Counted from the first letter of the stretch, positions 1 through 11,804 are shown. The stretch: 64,000 nucleotides of DNA from Diphasiastrum complanatum (GCA_029204225.1 CM055098.1:52718728-52782727), one strand, 5' to 3'. A program made the numbers and translations. Notes: generated by a model not told the origin, from the sequence alone.

Positions 1-1431
<1,431 letters not shown>

Positions 1432-1436
1432 CACTA

Positions 1437-2333
1437 CCTTATATGCCACTACCTTATATATTTTACCCACGGACACACCCATCTCCATTTCTCCCCGACC
1501 GACTACTTTCACTTTCTTCACCCAAGACATGGTTTTGACCGCCATCAAAAGACTAAAAACTTGTCGCACCCGTGATATTGACAACCTTGAATCCGAACTA
1601 TTAATCCATTTTGCAGATACACTTTCACCGATCCTAGCCACTTTGCTTAATCAAGCAGTTGTCTCCGGCTTCCCTTCCTCCTCGTGCACCAATATCATCC
1701 ACCCCATTCATAAAACTGGTGACCCCATGGACCCTGGTAACTATCGCACCATTATGATTGGACACATCATTGCTAAGTTATATGGCACCATCGTCAGCAA
1801 TCAGTTCTGAGGCAAAGTCTAGGAGATTACATGCATTGGGCCAGGCAGGTTTCAGAGCACACTACTCCACCACAGATCATATCTTCACCCTTCGGGCCAT
1901 TATTGAGGAGGCTAGACACAGAAGAGAACGGGTCTACTGTTGTTTTGTTGACTTCAGGAAAGCCTTCGACTCTGTTCCACGATCCCTTCTCATTCAGCAT
2001 CTACGTGATCTTGGTTTTTCTACTGACATGATCTTGGCAATGATGGCACTATATGAGAGAGTCCTTGGCTGTTTTCGGAGTGATACCGGCATCTCAGACC
2101 ACATCTGGAGCACTATTGGCGTGAAACAAGGTTGTTCTCTATCCCCAACCCAGTTTGGACTATATATTGACGAGCTTGAGAGAGTTATTGTGGGATGCGG
2201 TGGCACAAGTTGCAGGCTTGGGAGCATCTTGATTGCTATACTTTTATATGCAGATGACGTGGTCCTCTTATCTTCTTCCAGAGAGGGATTACAGCGACAG
2301 CTAGACAGTCTTCATGCCTTCTGCGGTAGATAG
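1437..2333 (+). pseudogene. LINE A reverse transcriptase (frameshifted)
   Basis: Would encode the LINE ORF2 reverse transcriptase, which copies element RNA at a nicked target. The thumb-proximal N-terminal part reads to about 1,805 in one frame, and the core continues in another frame from about 1,800. Visible RT motifs are VDFRKAFDSVPR (motif A, about 1,948-1,983), GVKQGCSLSPTQFGLYIDEL (motif B, about 2,119) and LLYADDVVLLS (motif C with catalytic YADD, about 2,241). A TAG ends the frame at 2,331-2,333, where the related copy continues with a VN..KT motif. The GLYIDEL and YADDVVLLS wording differs from ordinary angiosperm L1 RT and suggests a Tx1/L1-group lineage; the clade assignment is inference. 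Confidence 0.85.
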
Positions 2334-3467
2334 GGATTGGGGGTTAACATATTGAAAACCACAGGCAGCCTCCGCCAGACTTGGGAAGGGTCACGCCTCC
2401 CTTGTCCAGTTAGAGCGCTTTTGTTTTAGACGGTTTATTCGGGATGCCCCGAGTAAATGTCAGCTTTTTGATACTCTCGTTACCCCCACAGCCCTATATG
2501 CAGCAGAGGTATGGTGTGCGGGTCTTACATCTTCGGATTGGGACAGTCTTTCACGACTGCAGGTTCTCATGCTATCTCGGATGATACGGGCTAAGCCATC
2601 TGTTCCACATCAGATTATCCTGACAGAGTTCGCGGTCCCTCCCATTCAGCTATCCGCCATCTTCCAGCTTATTCTATATATTCAGCGTATTATGACGTTA
2701 CCCACAGATGAGCAGAGATACACACAGATGGCACTTGCCTCCTCGCGAGACCTTTATGATCAGGGGCATCGACTATCATGGTTCTCTCAGGCCTCCCAGA
2801 TACTGGATACACTTGGGATTTCTATCACAGACCTTCCATCGGGCACCCATGAGTATATCAGACGCTTTCTCTATAGAGCATACCTGAGCCGGACAGCTCG
2901 GGGTCAAACCCGACTATTACAGGACACTTTCTGGAGCTAGGCACAGTTGGATTTCCAGTTTTGCCACACTATCTCACCTCAAGACTATCTCATGGGCTCC
3001 AATTTATTCTGGGCCAGTTCCGAGTGTCCTCTCACCAGTTGGCGATTGAGACTGGACGCTTCCAGGTACCCCACGTGAGGAGCGGTTTTGTCAGTTATGT
3101 TCATTATCTATGGTTGAGACAAAGGAGCATTTCCTTTTCATGTCCAGTTTACTACAAGATCAGAGGGCGATATCATTGCCTTTTTCGTCAGACACCAGTT
3201 ACATTACGGTCCCTCATCTCATATGAGGACCCTAGATGTGTGGCACTTATGATACGTGAGATGTCCCTCCTGCGTCAAGACCTATGTCAGACAGCTCAGC
3301 ACACCTATCCAGACACACAGTCTCAGATTACATCCTTCTTCTCTCGCCGGAGATCACGTCCTGATGCAAACATGACTGACAGCAATTGCAACGACATTCC
3401 CAGACCTAGGATGCAGAGGCGACGCATCACCCACTCAGGCGGTCACGAGAGTTACACCCCCTACTAG
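2334..3467 (+). pseudogene. LINE A ORF2 C-terminal region
   Basis: Continuation of ORF2 after the RT core, read from pieces 2,334-2,568, 2,569-2,940 and 2,961-3,467 with stops between them. LINE C has a matching stretch (13,560-14,085): both share the TALYAAEVW-like segment and the PHQIIL.EFA.PP segment. Compared with C, A lacks a piece just after the YADD motif (around 2,350), so it carries an internal deletion. No RNase H motif or clear zinc knuckle was found. Confidence 0.65.
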
Positions 3468-3781
3468 ACCTCTTACACAGAGACACACTATACATGCTCC
3501 TATTCACAGGCGACGTCAGCGGGCTCCTGCACTTCCTCATGCTACAGCTCTCATTACATCCTTCCACAGCGCCAATACAGACCTGGCATCTTGATGTGGA
3601 CACATTTGACTACCATGCACAGACATTATCATTTATGTAGTTATCTTAACTTGTACTAGATGTTTCCTTTTTTTCTTTATTACAGTTTTTGGAGGCGTTT
3701 ATACACTCCACGGTTACCACATACTTGACATGTATTTCCTTAGTCTTATATGCCTTTTGGCATGGAAAAGACATTAATAAA
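3468..3781 (+). other. LINE A 3' untranslated end
   Basis: Non-coding tail of LINE A. The part from about 3,686 (a GTTTTTGGAGGCG-like start with GGTTACCACATAC) recurs at 12,095-12,150. The last bases, AGACATTAATAAA (3,768-3,780), recur at 15,022-15,036 in LINE C. The AATAAA at the very end is a plausible polyadenylation signal. Confidence 0.75.
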
Positions 3782-3802
3782 GCTCTCTTTCTTTCTCTCT
3801 CT

Positions 3803-3857
<55 letters not shown>
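3782..3857. repeat. (CT)n tract between LINE A and LINE B
   Basis: A nearly pure pyrimidine CT run of about 76 bp with two TTTC-type imperfections at its left end. It follows the LINE A 3' terminus directly and precedes the GC-rich 5' region of LINE B. Confidence 0.95.
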
Positions 3858-4351
3858 ATGGATCCCTCTCACGAATCTGTGCTAGCCTGAGGCGGATCTG
3901 TCCCTCTCTCGCGGATCAGTACTCGCGGATCTATCCTCGTGGATCCCTCTCGCGGATCTGTCCTGGCCTGAGCGGGTCTGTCAACGCGCGGACATTTGAC
4001 CAGCGCTGCCTCTAGCCTAGCCCGAACCTGATATCTGCTGACATCCTGCCTGCCTGAGCACGATGCTGCCTGTGGTGCCCTGACCTGGTTCGCCCTGCAT
4101 TGGTCCACCCTGCCCTGGCTTGCTTGACCTCAAGCATTCCGCAACAGACTTGAGCGGATCTGAGAAAGGATCTAAGAATCTGAGCGGACCTATAACGGAC
4201 CTGAGCGCGGATCTGGACATGTGGTTCTGAATGGACCTGGAGCGAGGTCTGAGGCTCATTTTCTGAGCGGACCTGGGGCGCGTCCTATTTGGTGTTGACC
4301 ACTTGCTGACCAGACCTACAGGGTTCTTGCTGCAACCTTCAAAGTTGTCCT
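3858..4351 (+). promoter_or_regulatory. LINE B 5' UTR with degenerate short repeats
   Basis: A GC-rich leader built from many variants of GCGGATCTG / GAGCGGACCTG spaced roughly 15-25 bp apart (for example around 3,890-3,970 and 4,150-4,280). Repeated 5' UTR units commonly serve as internal promoters in LINEs; that role is inferred here. The minus-strand open frames across this region follow from its composition. Confidence 0.6.
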
Positions 4352-5347
4352 ATGGCTCCACGCAACAAACGAGGGGGAGGTAACTCCCCCCACTCTCCAC
4401 CACGCCCTGCTTTGGAAGGCCCGGAAAACACCCCCCTGTCCCTCACATCTGAGTTTTTGGTACCTGCTCCTGCCATCGTACCTGCTTTAAGTCTATCCAT
4501 CACATCCACTTCTGATCTGTCCACCACATCTACATCTGAATCCAAGACGGATGCCCGCTCTGCTGTCAAAACATTTGCGGTGAATCAACTGCCCACAGTT
4601 GATTATACCCCTTCCAAACGTACTGAAGGCCTCTTTGCTTATGACATCAGCTTTATTCGACAAGAAATCATCGGACTCAAAAGACAATTACACTTCTTTG
4701 AAATTGAGAACGGCAAGTTGGTTTTGGATCTTTGTGGGGTTAAAGAGCGAATGGAGCAGCTTGAACAAGAAAATGTATATCTTAAGCAAAGGATTGCGGA
4801 ACATATCCCTCAAAAGAATGTATTGGAGGAGACGTCGAACAAAATATCCAGCCTTGAGAAACAAGTGCAGGAAACGACGACATGGGCAGCGCATCTCAAA
4901 AACGATGGTGAGGTCGAATCTTCAAGCTTGGTTCAACATCCAGTTGTGAATTCTACACTAGGAGATGTCTTCTCCGAGCAAGAAAGAAGGGCTAAAAAAG
5001 CCTTTAATATCCGGGTTAGAGGGATTCCCGAGGGGGATAAGCCCATTGAAGAGGCAAAAGACCTACTTTTAACTAAGCTCACACACACCACGGATGGATT
5101 TGATACAGCTTGGAGAAGTAAGTTTGACACTAATGTATTGTTTATCAAGTTTCGCTCTATGAACAGCCGCAACGCAGCTTTACGCCTTAGAGCCAAATTA
5201 AAAGGGACTTTTATTTTTATGGATGATGACCTTACACACACACAATGGCAAGCCAGGAAACAAATTATCCAGGATGCAAATGCAAGAAATCAGCGGGTGG
5301 TTTTCATTGAAGGCAAACCAAAAAATTTTGATAAAATTTCTCAATAA
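4352..5347 (+). CDS. LINE ORF1 protein (coiled coil + RRM-like), intact
   Basis: A complete 331-codon frame starting at the first ATG after the 5' UTR. By family, ORF1p is the RNA-binding chaperone that packages LINE RNA for retrotransposition. The N-terminal ~80 residues are Pro/Ser/Thr-rich. Residues about 95-175 form a heptad-like coiled coil (LKRQLHFFEIENGKLVLDL, MEQLEQENVYLKQRI). From about residue 215, AFNIRVRGIPEG begins an RRM-type domain whose later strands include NVLFIKFRSMNSRNAALRLR and the closing FMDDDLT. The related domain in LINE C (12,220-12,553) confirms that it is conserved in the family. No zinc knuckle was found. The frame is uninterrupted, unlike everything around it. 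The stop at 5,345 is in the same frame as the downstream ORF2 remnant. Confidence 0.85.
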   Translation: MAPRNKRGGGNSPHSPPRPALEGPENTPLSLTSEFLVPAPAIVPALSLSITSTSDLSTTSTSESKTDARSAVKTFAVNQLPTVDYTPSKRTEGLFAYDISFIRQEIIGLKRQLHFFEIENGKLVLDLCGVKERMEQLEQENVYLKQRIAEHIPQKNVLEETSNKISSLEKQVQETTTWAAHLKNDGEVESSSLVQHPVVNSTLGDVFSEQERRAKKAFNIRVRGIPEGDKPIEEAKDLLLTKLTHTTDGFDTAWRSKFDTNVLFIKFRSMNSRNAALRLRAKLKGTFIFMDDDLTHTQWQARKQIIQDANARNQRVVFIEGKPKNFDKISQ

Positions 5348-5725
5348 GGATTTGGGGCTCTCGGGCAAAGGAGCAGCCCGAGATCCCCTAATGGCATACT
5401 ATCATCTTCTTCAGCAGGTGACTTCCATTCTTTCATGCTGAAATGTGATATCCTTTTGTTAGCAGAGACTCATGAATCCTTATATAGACCGCTCCCATCC
5501 ATACAGGATTGCACCTGGCACTCAGCGCATCGGCCCTTTGTGAGAGGGAAGACCTTCCGTGGTTTTGGTGGTGTTGCATGTCTCACCAAGGATGTTTTCA
5601 GTTCTCATTTTAAACTGGTCAAAAGTGATCCATTTGCACGCTTTATTTGGTTTCAGTTCTCTGGTCACTGTATGGGGCTTTCTCAGGACCTCTTTCTTGC
5701 AGTTTGTTACTTTGCACCACAGACA
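5348..5725 (+). pseudogene. LINE B ORF2 start: APE-like endonuclease fragment
   Basis: The N-terminal endonuclease of ORF2 nicks target DNA for target-primed reverse transcription. The frame from 5,348 reads through to the methionine at 5,435. CDILLLAETHE (5,444-5,476) matches the catalytic-Glu motif of the exonuclease-endonuclease-phosphatase fold, followed by GFGGVACLTKD and AVCYFAP. The sequence just upstream also reads in the +1 frame (GLSGKGAARDPLMAYY), so a small frameshift is likely near 5,400. The domain is truncated at the Gypsy junction before its Asp-Asn and SDH motifs. Confidence 0.7.
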
Positions 5726-6682
5726 TCATTTGGTTAAGGCTTTTCGTAACTGACTTACATGAAAGACTGGAAAAACCTTACTGCTGTGTGGGAGTTCTAG
5801 TTCATAGGTGACCTCGCCTAGTCTCCTACTGATGGTAAAGGGACCACAATACCTTGGAGACAACTTAGCACACACTCCTGATTTGAGGGTTTTAGAGTCA
5901 ACTGGGACTCTCAAGTAGACTTTCTCACCAGTGGAGAACTGCACATCCCGTCTGTGTGGATCTGCATAATGTCTGGCTCGATCCTGGGACTGCTTAATGC
6001 TACGCTTAGCATGTTCTATCATCTGGTTTAGGTCCTCTAAAAAGTTTCTGGCTGCTTCAACTTTTTCTTGTTTAAACCCTACAGCTATGGGTGAGCGTGG
6101 CTGAAAACTGTACATCAGCATAAATGGGATGTATCTCGTAGCTGAATGTTTGGTACTGTTGTAAGCAAACTCTAATATTGAGAGATACTCCTCCCAATTA
6201 GTCTGCTTCTTGCTGACATATGCACGAAGCATATCCTCCAGCACCTGATTTACCCTCTCTGTTTGACTGTCTGTCTGTGGATGGTCGGTGGTACTCATAT
6301 TAAGTTTAGAATGGAGATGATGGAATACTGCCCTCCAAAAATTTCCAGTAAACTTACTATCCCAGTCGCTGACTATCCCGGAAGGTAGACCGTACAATTT
6401 AAATAGCCCGTCTACAAACAACCTCGCTAACTCTGGAGCTCTAACGGTTGTTTTGGTCGGAATGAAATGAGCCATTTTGGTCAGACGGTCAACTGTGACC
6501 CATATAGCGTCATTACCCTTTTGGGTTTTAGGCAAGCCTACTATGAAATCCATGGAGATACTCTCCCATTTACCAGCTGGTATTTCTAAGGGCTGCAACA
6601 ACCCTCCTGCCTTTAAACGCTCTGCTTTGTTTACTTGACATTTCTGGCAACTGGTTACATACTGGTGGACGTCCTTTTTCAT
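5726..6682 (-). CDS. Gypsy 1 integrase, C-terminally cut before the chromodomain
   Basis: Integrase inserts the element cDNA into the genome. The 318-codon frame holds the CC half of the HHCC zinc site (SCQKC, residues 11-15) and a DDE core: Asp45 in SMDFIVGLP, Asp106 in VSDWDSKF and Glu142 in TERVNQ, with the normal D-35-E spacing. The GPFTISRR and PVFHVSQLRKAL motifs mark the start of the linker that normally leads to a chromodomain. The frame stops at 5,726 right at the LINE junction, so the stop probably belongs to the junction. The usual SDRD is SDWD here. The frame is open upstream to a single TAG at 6,725. Confidence 0.85.
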   Translation of the reverse strand: MKKDVHQYVTSCQKCQVNKAERLKAGGLLQPLEIPAGKWESISMDFIVGLPKTQKGNDAIWVTVDRLTKMAHFIPTKTTVRAPELARLFVDGLFKLYGLPSGIVSDWDSKFTGNFWRAVFHHLHSKLNMSTTDHPQTDSQTERVNQVLEDMLRAYVSKKQTNWEEYLSILEFAYNSTKHSATRYIPFMLMYSFQPRSPIAVGFKQEKVEAARNFLEDLNQMIEHAKRSIKQSQDRARHYADPHRRDVQFSTGEKVYLRVPVDSKTLKSGVCAKLSPRYCGPFTISRRLGEVTYELELPHSSKVFPVFHVSQLRKALTK

Positions 6683-6724
6683 ACTGGGCCAAAAAAATTG
6701 CCTACGAAGAAGCTCATAGGTCTT

Positions 6725-7083
6725 CTATATGCCTAGGTGTCCCGCACTAGGATTGTCATGACATTCATATAGGACCTGCTGCCTATAATCCTCTGAATTG
6801 GGGACACATACGCTATCTCTATAGAGCAAGTACTCATCTTGAATGGAATAAGGTTTCCATTTGAATCCTTGAGTCAACCGACCCTCAACCACTGGGGTTT
6901 GCTTGGATAATACAGGCTCAGAATCCTCAACGTCATCTGACGACGTAGACTCGGACTCATCATCATCCTCAACGGACACTGCCGTATTCTTGGATGAACT
7001 GGCACCAGCCCCGGGAACTGGTTCTGGAGTCTGTAACTGTCTGCTCTAGACTGAGTTCCAGATAGTAGAGAAGAATGCATCAT
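6725..7083 (-). pseudogene. Gypsy 1 integrase zinc-binding N-terminus and linker
   Basis: The reading frame before the integrase core. LYECHDNPSAGHLGI supplies the two His of the H2C2 zinc site whose Cys pair lies in the next open frame; a single in-frame TAG (6,725-6,727) separates them. An acidic Ser/Asp/Glu-rich linker (around 6,905-6,980) precedes it. Upstream, 6,984-7,118 is degraded and shifts frame before RNase H. Confidence 0.7.
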
Positions 7084-7118
7084 GCTGGCACTTCCCTCTC
7101 AAGGACTCGAGTAACTCA

Positions 7119-7487
7119 TTACGAATCTGAGTAAAACTCAGCTCGTTTATCATAGGCATCTGCTACTATATTGAATTTCCCCCGTCTATATCTGATAGAC
7201 ATATCAAACTCTTGCATCAACTCTGCCCAACGAGCTTTCCGACCTCTAAGCTCAGCTTGATTGCAAAGGTATCTGAGACTCTCATGGTCTGTCAAGACCT
7301 CAAAGTTGGCACCATACAAAAAATGCCTCCAAGTCTTAAGGGCATGGACTATAGAAAAAAGTTCCTTTTCATAGGCACTGTAACTAGTCTGAGCTGGCTC
7401 AAGTTTTTTACTCTCGAATGCAACTAGTCGTCCACCCTGAGTTAGCACAGCACCAACTGCAAAGTCGCTAGCATTTGTTTCGACCAC
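7119..7487 (-). pseudogene. Gypsy 1 RNase H
   Basis: RNase H removes the RNA strand during element replication. The 122-codon frame shows VETNASDFAVGAVL (family consensus has Asp in place of the Asn, so a catalytic carboxylate appears lost), YEKELFSIVHALKTWRHFLYG (catalytic Glu) and LTDHESLRYL (catalytic Asp). The VADA that normally reads VADALSR is altered and the frame ends soon after. It is separated from RT by stops and a frameshift in 7,488-7,562. Confidence 0.8.
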
Positions 7488-7562
7488 AAATGGCTGATTG
7501 GGGTTGACGACTTTTAGAACTGGTGCTGTAGCTAAGGCTGTAATGAGAGCATCAAAGCTCTC

Positions 7563-8648
7563 CTACTGTGCGGACTCCCAAATGAACTCCTTTCCCTTCC
7601 CCTTAAGAAGATTTGTCATGGGAACTGCTATCTGAGCATATTCCTTGACAAATCGTCTGTAATATCCCGCCAAACCAAGAAAGATCTGAAGTTCTAAAAT
7701 AATCTCAAGTCTCAGCCAACTGAGTATGGCTTTAACCTTATTCGGGTCCATCTTAATCCCATCTAACGAGATAATGTGACCCAAATATGCTACTTCTTCA
7801 ACGAAGAATTCACACTTGGAATGCTTAGCATAAAGCTTATGCTTTTTGAGCAGTCGAAACACCTTTCTGAGGTGTTTTAGATGCTCCTTCCTCGTTTTGT
7901 TGTAGACGAGGATGTCATCTAAAAATACGACTACAAACTTACCCAAGTATGGTCTGAGGACACTGTTCATCAAGGTCATAAAGGTAGCTGGAGCATTTGT
8001 GAGCCCAAATGGCATAACCTTAAACTCATAATGACCGTGACGAGTCCTAAAAGCTGTTTTCGAGACATCTTCCGACTTTATACGGACTTGATGATATCCC
8101 GATCTGAGGTCTATTTTACTGAAAAACTTAGCCCCGTCGAGTTGATCAAACAACTCGTCTGCCCGAGGCATAGGGTACTTATTCTTAATTGTGACTTTAT
8201 TGAGGGCTCTGTAATCTACGCAAAGACGCATAAACCCCTCTTTCTTTTTCACCAATAGGACTGGTGAGGCCCATGGTGAACTACTGGTCTGAATTTGGCC
8301 TTTCCCAAGATAAGCTGTTAATTGCCTAGTTATTTCTTCATCCTCTGTTTGGCTGACCCGATACGGAGGTTTAGAAACAGGTGTTGTACCTGGTACTAGG
8401 TTTATTACATGATCTACCTCTCTGCTAGGTGGTAAACCATGTGGCAAAATTTCAGGAAAAACATCTTTAAATTTAGACAATAAAGTTTCTAATTTGCTGA
8501 TTTTCTGCTGTATAGAACTGGAAATAGAAACTTCAGGAATAAACTGAAAGTCACATAAGAATACCTGATGGTCTTCGTCTCCGATTAGCTGACAGAGCTC
8601 TGAACTGCAGACCATAGGACTGTTGGGAACATCATGCTCCCCATGCAA
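7563..8648 (-). CDS. Gypsy 1 reverse transcriptase (intact core)
   Basis: An uninterrupted 361-codon stretch containing the whole RT palm. Landmarks are [13 protein letters not shown] (about residue 62), [15 protein letters not shown] (about 122-136), the first catalytic Asp at about 180 in [30 protein letters not shown], and VVVFLDDIL with catalytic Asp244-Asp245. The tether and early RNase H connection follow ([17 protein letters not shown]). The order and wording match plant chromoviruses. It is the best-preserved enzyme of the element; gag and RT alone would not make it mobile. Confidence 0.9.
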   Translation of the reverse strand: MHGEHDVPNSPMVCSSELCQLIGDEDHQVFLCDFQFIPEVSISSSIQQKISKLETLLSKFKDVFPEILPHGLPPSREVDHVINLVPGTTPVSKPPYRVSQTEDEEITRQLTAYLGKGQIQTSSSPWASPVLLVKKKEGFMRLCVDYRALNKVTIKNKYPMPRADELFDQLDGAKFFSKIDLRSGYHQVRIKSEDVSKTAFRTRHGHYEFKVMPFGLTNAPATFMTLMNSVLRPYLGKFVVVFLDDILVYNKTRKEHLKHLRKVFRLLKKHKLYAKHSKCEFFVEEVAYLGHIISLDGIKMDPNKVKAILSWLRLEIILELQIFLGLAGYYRRFVKEYAQIAVPMTNLLKGKGKEFIWESAQ

Positions 8649-8805
8649 CTGGATCTCTCAGCCTTTATGCTGAAAGCTAAGGGTGTTCTCCTGATAATGT
8701 CTGTGGAGAGAAGGTCCTAAACTGTAGAGCCAATCTCTCCCGAGAACTATGTCTGTGCGATCCAAGTGCATTATCTGAAATAGCTAGTGAAACTATATAC
8801 CTATG

Positions 8806-9201
8806 CTAACTAGGTACTTCTGAAAGTTTAAGCTTTTTAACCAGGGTGTAGTTGATGAAATTATGGGTTGCCCCATCATCAACCATTACTCTTACTGACT
8901 GGTTACCAACTTTCCCATGCATACGTACTAGGTCATGCGGCCCAAAGCTGAAGGGTCTCGCTAGCATTGCAGAGGTCAACTGGCAACGGTGTTCATGATC
9001 TTCATGATACACTTTGATCTCGGAAGCTGTCGAGTCACTGGGGAAACTTACAGTCTAAACAAGATGAACTTGTTTCTTATCTTTCTTATCTTTTTTAGTG
9101 AAAGGCCCCTTGGGACACTATCTGACTATGTGTCCCTTGCCCATACACACAAAGCACAAACGTTCTTGTTTGGCTTTCTCAAAATCATCTGGTTTTAAGG
9201 G
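8806..9201 (-). pseudogene. Gypsy 1 CCHC knuckle and aspartic protease, with stops
   Basis: At about 9,115-9,165 the minus strand encodes a CCHC zinc knuckle (CFVCMGKGHIVR then stop then C), in which a CAG-to-TAG change precedes the last Cys. The 68-codon frame at 8,806-9,012 carries the retropepsin motif VMVDDGATHNFI, where family members usually read D-S-G; the catalytic Asp is kept. Stops and frame changes between 8,649 and 8,805 break the link to RT. Confidence 0.75.
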
Positions 9202-10188
9202 CTATATGAGTGAAGGGCGTTTCTGAGGAGCTTCACTTTTAAATTTATCTTGATTCTTTCTTTTTAAAAATTTCTTTTTAAATTGAAAGTCTTTCTGAGG
9301 AGGCTGCTCAAAAAGTGGCTGATGTCTCGCCCTCTTCCTACCCACTGAATCATCATAGATTTGAGCATATCTCAGAGCTTGCTCAAGGGTAGTAGGCGAG
9401 TTTCTCTGGACCTCTACTTTATATTCATCTTTGAGGCCACGGACAAATCCCCTGATATTCTGATAATCATCCATATTTTTTATTTTCAAAATTGCTTCTC
9501 GATACTGCGAGATATATTGGATGAGGGACTTGTCCATTACTGTTCTTTCCCAGGCTTCCCAGGCTCTATCAAGTTCATTTTCTAGAAGGAATTCTCTTAG
9601 GAAAGCCTCTTCAAAAGCTTTCCATGACCGGGGAGTCTGCCCAGTCTCCTGGAGATTTAACCACCACTTATAGGCCATGGGCCCTAAGGAAAGACTGGCC
9701 TCAATAGCTTGCAAATGGTCAGGGGTCTGTTTAAGAGCATGAATGTTCTTCCATTTGCTGAGGAAGGTTTGTAGAATGTCTGCATTTCTATCCTTCTCTT
9801 CCCCATTAAAAGTAGGACGCTTTAAATCTTTAAAAACATTGGGGTGAGACCGTAAAGTCTCACCCGAAACTGATGGAAGTGGAGAAGGGGACAATTGAGA
9901 AGTGGAGGGAAGGCTTCCTTTCGCGGAACTCAAAATCAAGTTTTTGAGTTCAGCGAACAAGTCGTCCACACTAGACTTGAAATTGGCTAATGCCAACTTC
10001 AGTTCATCCACTTCTCTTACCAATTGGAGAAATTGCTCCTTGGTAACCAGTTCGTCGAGTTCTTCGGCGAACTGTTCCTGTTCTTCCATTTCCATAGGTT
10101 GTTTTCCTTTACTGTAAGCCAAGGCTTCTGTTTCAAGTTCGTCGAAGCCTCTCTCCGGGGGTTGATCAGGTCCCTGAGGAGTGGTCAT
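9202..10188 (-). CDS. Gypsy 1 gag (capsid/nucleocapsid precursor)
   Basis: A 328-codon open frame from the first ATG after the leader. By family it forms the virus-like particle that houses reverse transcription. Residues about 45-80 form a short coiled coil (LVREVDELKLALANF). From about 125, the retrotransposon gag domain is recognisable by YKWWLNLQE, SWKAFEEAFLREFL and VRGLKDEYKVEVQR. The C-terminus is Lys/Arg-rich (about 290-325). The frame is intact up to the point where the zinc knuckle should begin. Confidence 0.88.
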   Translation of the reverse strand: MTTPQGPDQPPERGFDELETEALAYSKGKQPMEMEEQEQFAEELDELVTKEQFLQLVREVDELKLALANFKSSVDDLFAELKNLILSSAKGSLPSTSQLSPSPLPSVSGETLRSHPNVFKDLKRPTFNGEEKDRNADILQTFLSKWKNIHALKQTPDHLQAIEASLSLGPMAYKWWLNLQETGQTPRSWKAFEEAFLREFLLENELDRAWEAWERTVMDKSLIQYISQYREAILKIKNMDDYQNIRGFVRGLKDEYKVEVQRNSPTTLEQALRYAQIYDDSVGRKRARHQPLFEQPPQKDFQFKKKFLKRKNQDKFKSEAPQKRPSLI

Positions 10189-10960
10189 TTTTGGAACTGA
10201 AAGAGAGGTACCTTAACTTCTGATGAAAAAAAGTCAAAAAGACTAATTTACAACTGTACAAGGGAAGGAAAGAAAACTTAGCTCTTTCTGAGAACTGTAC
10301 TTCCACAGAGAGAATCAAGAAAAGCCCTTTCAGCTCTTCTTCAACTGCTTTCAGACCTGTGATTCCGAGAAATCCGAATAGGAGGCACAAGATCTGAAAT
10401 TTTTATGCTATCCCCCCCTCGCTGATCTGTCAGCTACTGGGTTGCTTCTGAAAAACCCGATTTGAAGCCTGAATCCACTTGCAAATTCTGAGATCTTTAT
10501 GGCAGCCTGCTTGCTGATCTGTAGCAAGAGAGTTTGATGCTCAAACACCCAAAAAATCTCAGAAAAGAAGGGCAAAACATCACCTTCTTCTCTGTCCAGC
10601 GCTGGCCCTGTTGGGAAAATTCAGGTTAAACTCCGCTCAGATCTACTGAAATTCCTCTTCGAAATCAAAGATAGATCCCTGTATGTACAGCAATGGATCT
10701 ACTTGCTATATCCTACTCTAATTCCGCTGGGAAATCTGTAGAGAACCCTCTAAAATTTGTGAAGACCAGCTGCCTTTCCAGCGAGCTACCTACACATGGA
10801 ATCTGTCTCCTTACTACTGTGATTTCTCAGTGAAAATCAGAAGTTTGAAGGCTACCCCTACAGCGATTCTCCTCCTCTAATCTTTTTTGAGAAACTGAGA
10901 GATCTGTCCTATCCTCTGATAGCTTTCTCTACTGCTGCTACTAAGCTCCCAAAGATGGAG
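10189..10960 (-). other. Gypsy 1 5' leader between PBS and gag
   Basis: About 770 bp with no open frame of note. It contains repeated short phrases such as AGATCTG and GCTACTG variants. It sits where an untranslated leader with packaging signals is expected. Confidence 0.6.
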
Positions 10961-10975
10961 ATGGCTCTGATACCA
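10961..10975 (-). promoter_or_regulatory. Primer-binding site, initiator Met tRNA type
   Basis: The minus strand reads TGGTATCAGAGCCAT, complementary to the 3' end of plant initiator-Met tRNA. One base separates it from the end of LTR A. This fixes the 5' LTR boundary. Confidence 0.9.
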
Positions 10976-10976
10976 G

Positions 10977-11446
10977 TGTAATAGATCCTAACACCACAGT
11001 AGGGCAAACACTAACTGATCCACCCAACCTTGCCTACCCCGTTACAAGTGTACAAATGAAAAAAGTACAAAGTGGATGTGTTGTTTGTGGGAGATCATGG
11101 GTGGCTGCTGTCGTTGTCAAATCTAATTGCACAGTTCATGAGATGAGCGTGAGAAGACCGCGACATCAGCCTTCGCTGAAATGAACGTTGATGAAAATGC
11201 AAAAAATACGACACTCTGACAAATGCTTTAAATGCAACTGCCAAGTGTCGGCCACGTGTCACTGACGTGGCCGACTGCACGTCGAGACCCAACTAGGGGC
11301 CCTATCCTGCTGACAGGGTCCCTAGACTGTGTTAGGCCCGCCATGGCTATGGACCGTGCTGGGGCAAACTACTCACACTATTTTGCCCTGTTGGTCGTGT
11401 ACGCTGGACACAACCCTGACTGTGGTATCTGACCTATCTATGTTCT
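10977..11446 (-). repeat. LTR A (5' LTR side), trimmed at its U3 end
   Basis: The plus strand begins TGTAATAGATCC (LTR end next to the PBS) and matches LTR B over its first ~60 bp and again from about 11,237 to 11,440. The block 11,037-11,230 differs from the equivalent part of LTR B and is longer. The distal end lacks about 33 bp that LTR B has (including TGTTACGAGCTCG) and abuts LTR B directly. Confidence 0.8.
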
Positions 11447-11804
11447 TGTAATAGATCCTAACACCACAGTAGGGCAAACACTAACTGATCCACCCAACCT
11501 TGCCTACTCCCTGATATAGAGTAAGGCCCTCCTAGCCCAGTGTGAGGACTGGTAGCATGCTACTGCCAAGTGTCGGCCACGTGTCACTGACGTGGCCGAC
11601 TACACGTCGGGACCCAACTGGGGGCCCTATCCTGCTGACCGGGTCCCTAGGCTGTGTTAGGCCCGCCATAGCTATGGACCATGCTAGGGCACACTACTCA
11701 CACTGTCTTGCCCTATTGGTCATGTACGCTGGACACGACCTTGACTGTGGTATCTGACCTATCTGTATTCTCTAGGGTTTGGCACTGGTTACGAGCTCGT
11801 AACA
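11447..11804 (-). repeat. LTR B (3' LTR side), 358 bp, complete TG...CA
   Basis: The plus strand runs TGTAATAG ... GCTCGTAACA, so the minus strand has TG...CA ends with short inverted termini. It lies next to the polypurine tract, as a 3' LTR should. It shares long blocks with LTR A (TGCCAAGTGTCGGCCACGTG, CTGCTGACNGGGTCCCTAG) with scattered substitutions. Confidence 0.85.

Larger units (their letters stand above)
3858..5725 (+). mobile_element. LINE copy B, 5' end to endonuclease, cut off by Gypsy sequence
   Basis: Same family as A and C (+ strand). It retains a repeat-bearing 5' untranslated region, a complete ORF1 and the beginning of ORF2 (endonuclease). The copy stops abruptly at about 5,725, where inverted Gypsy pol sequence begins in the middle of the endonuclease coding region. 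The continuation of this endonuclease is not seen on the far side of the Gypsy block. Confidence 0.85.

Noticed and set aside
3869-4259. Two minus-strand open frames of about 80 codons
   Set aside because: They lie in the GC-rich LINE 5' UTR and follow from its composition; they have no domain and no support.
11232-11757. Two nearly identical plus-strand open frames (66 and 71 codons)
   Set aside because: They look like a duplicated gene but are the shared segments of LTR A and LTR B.
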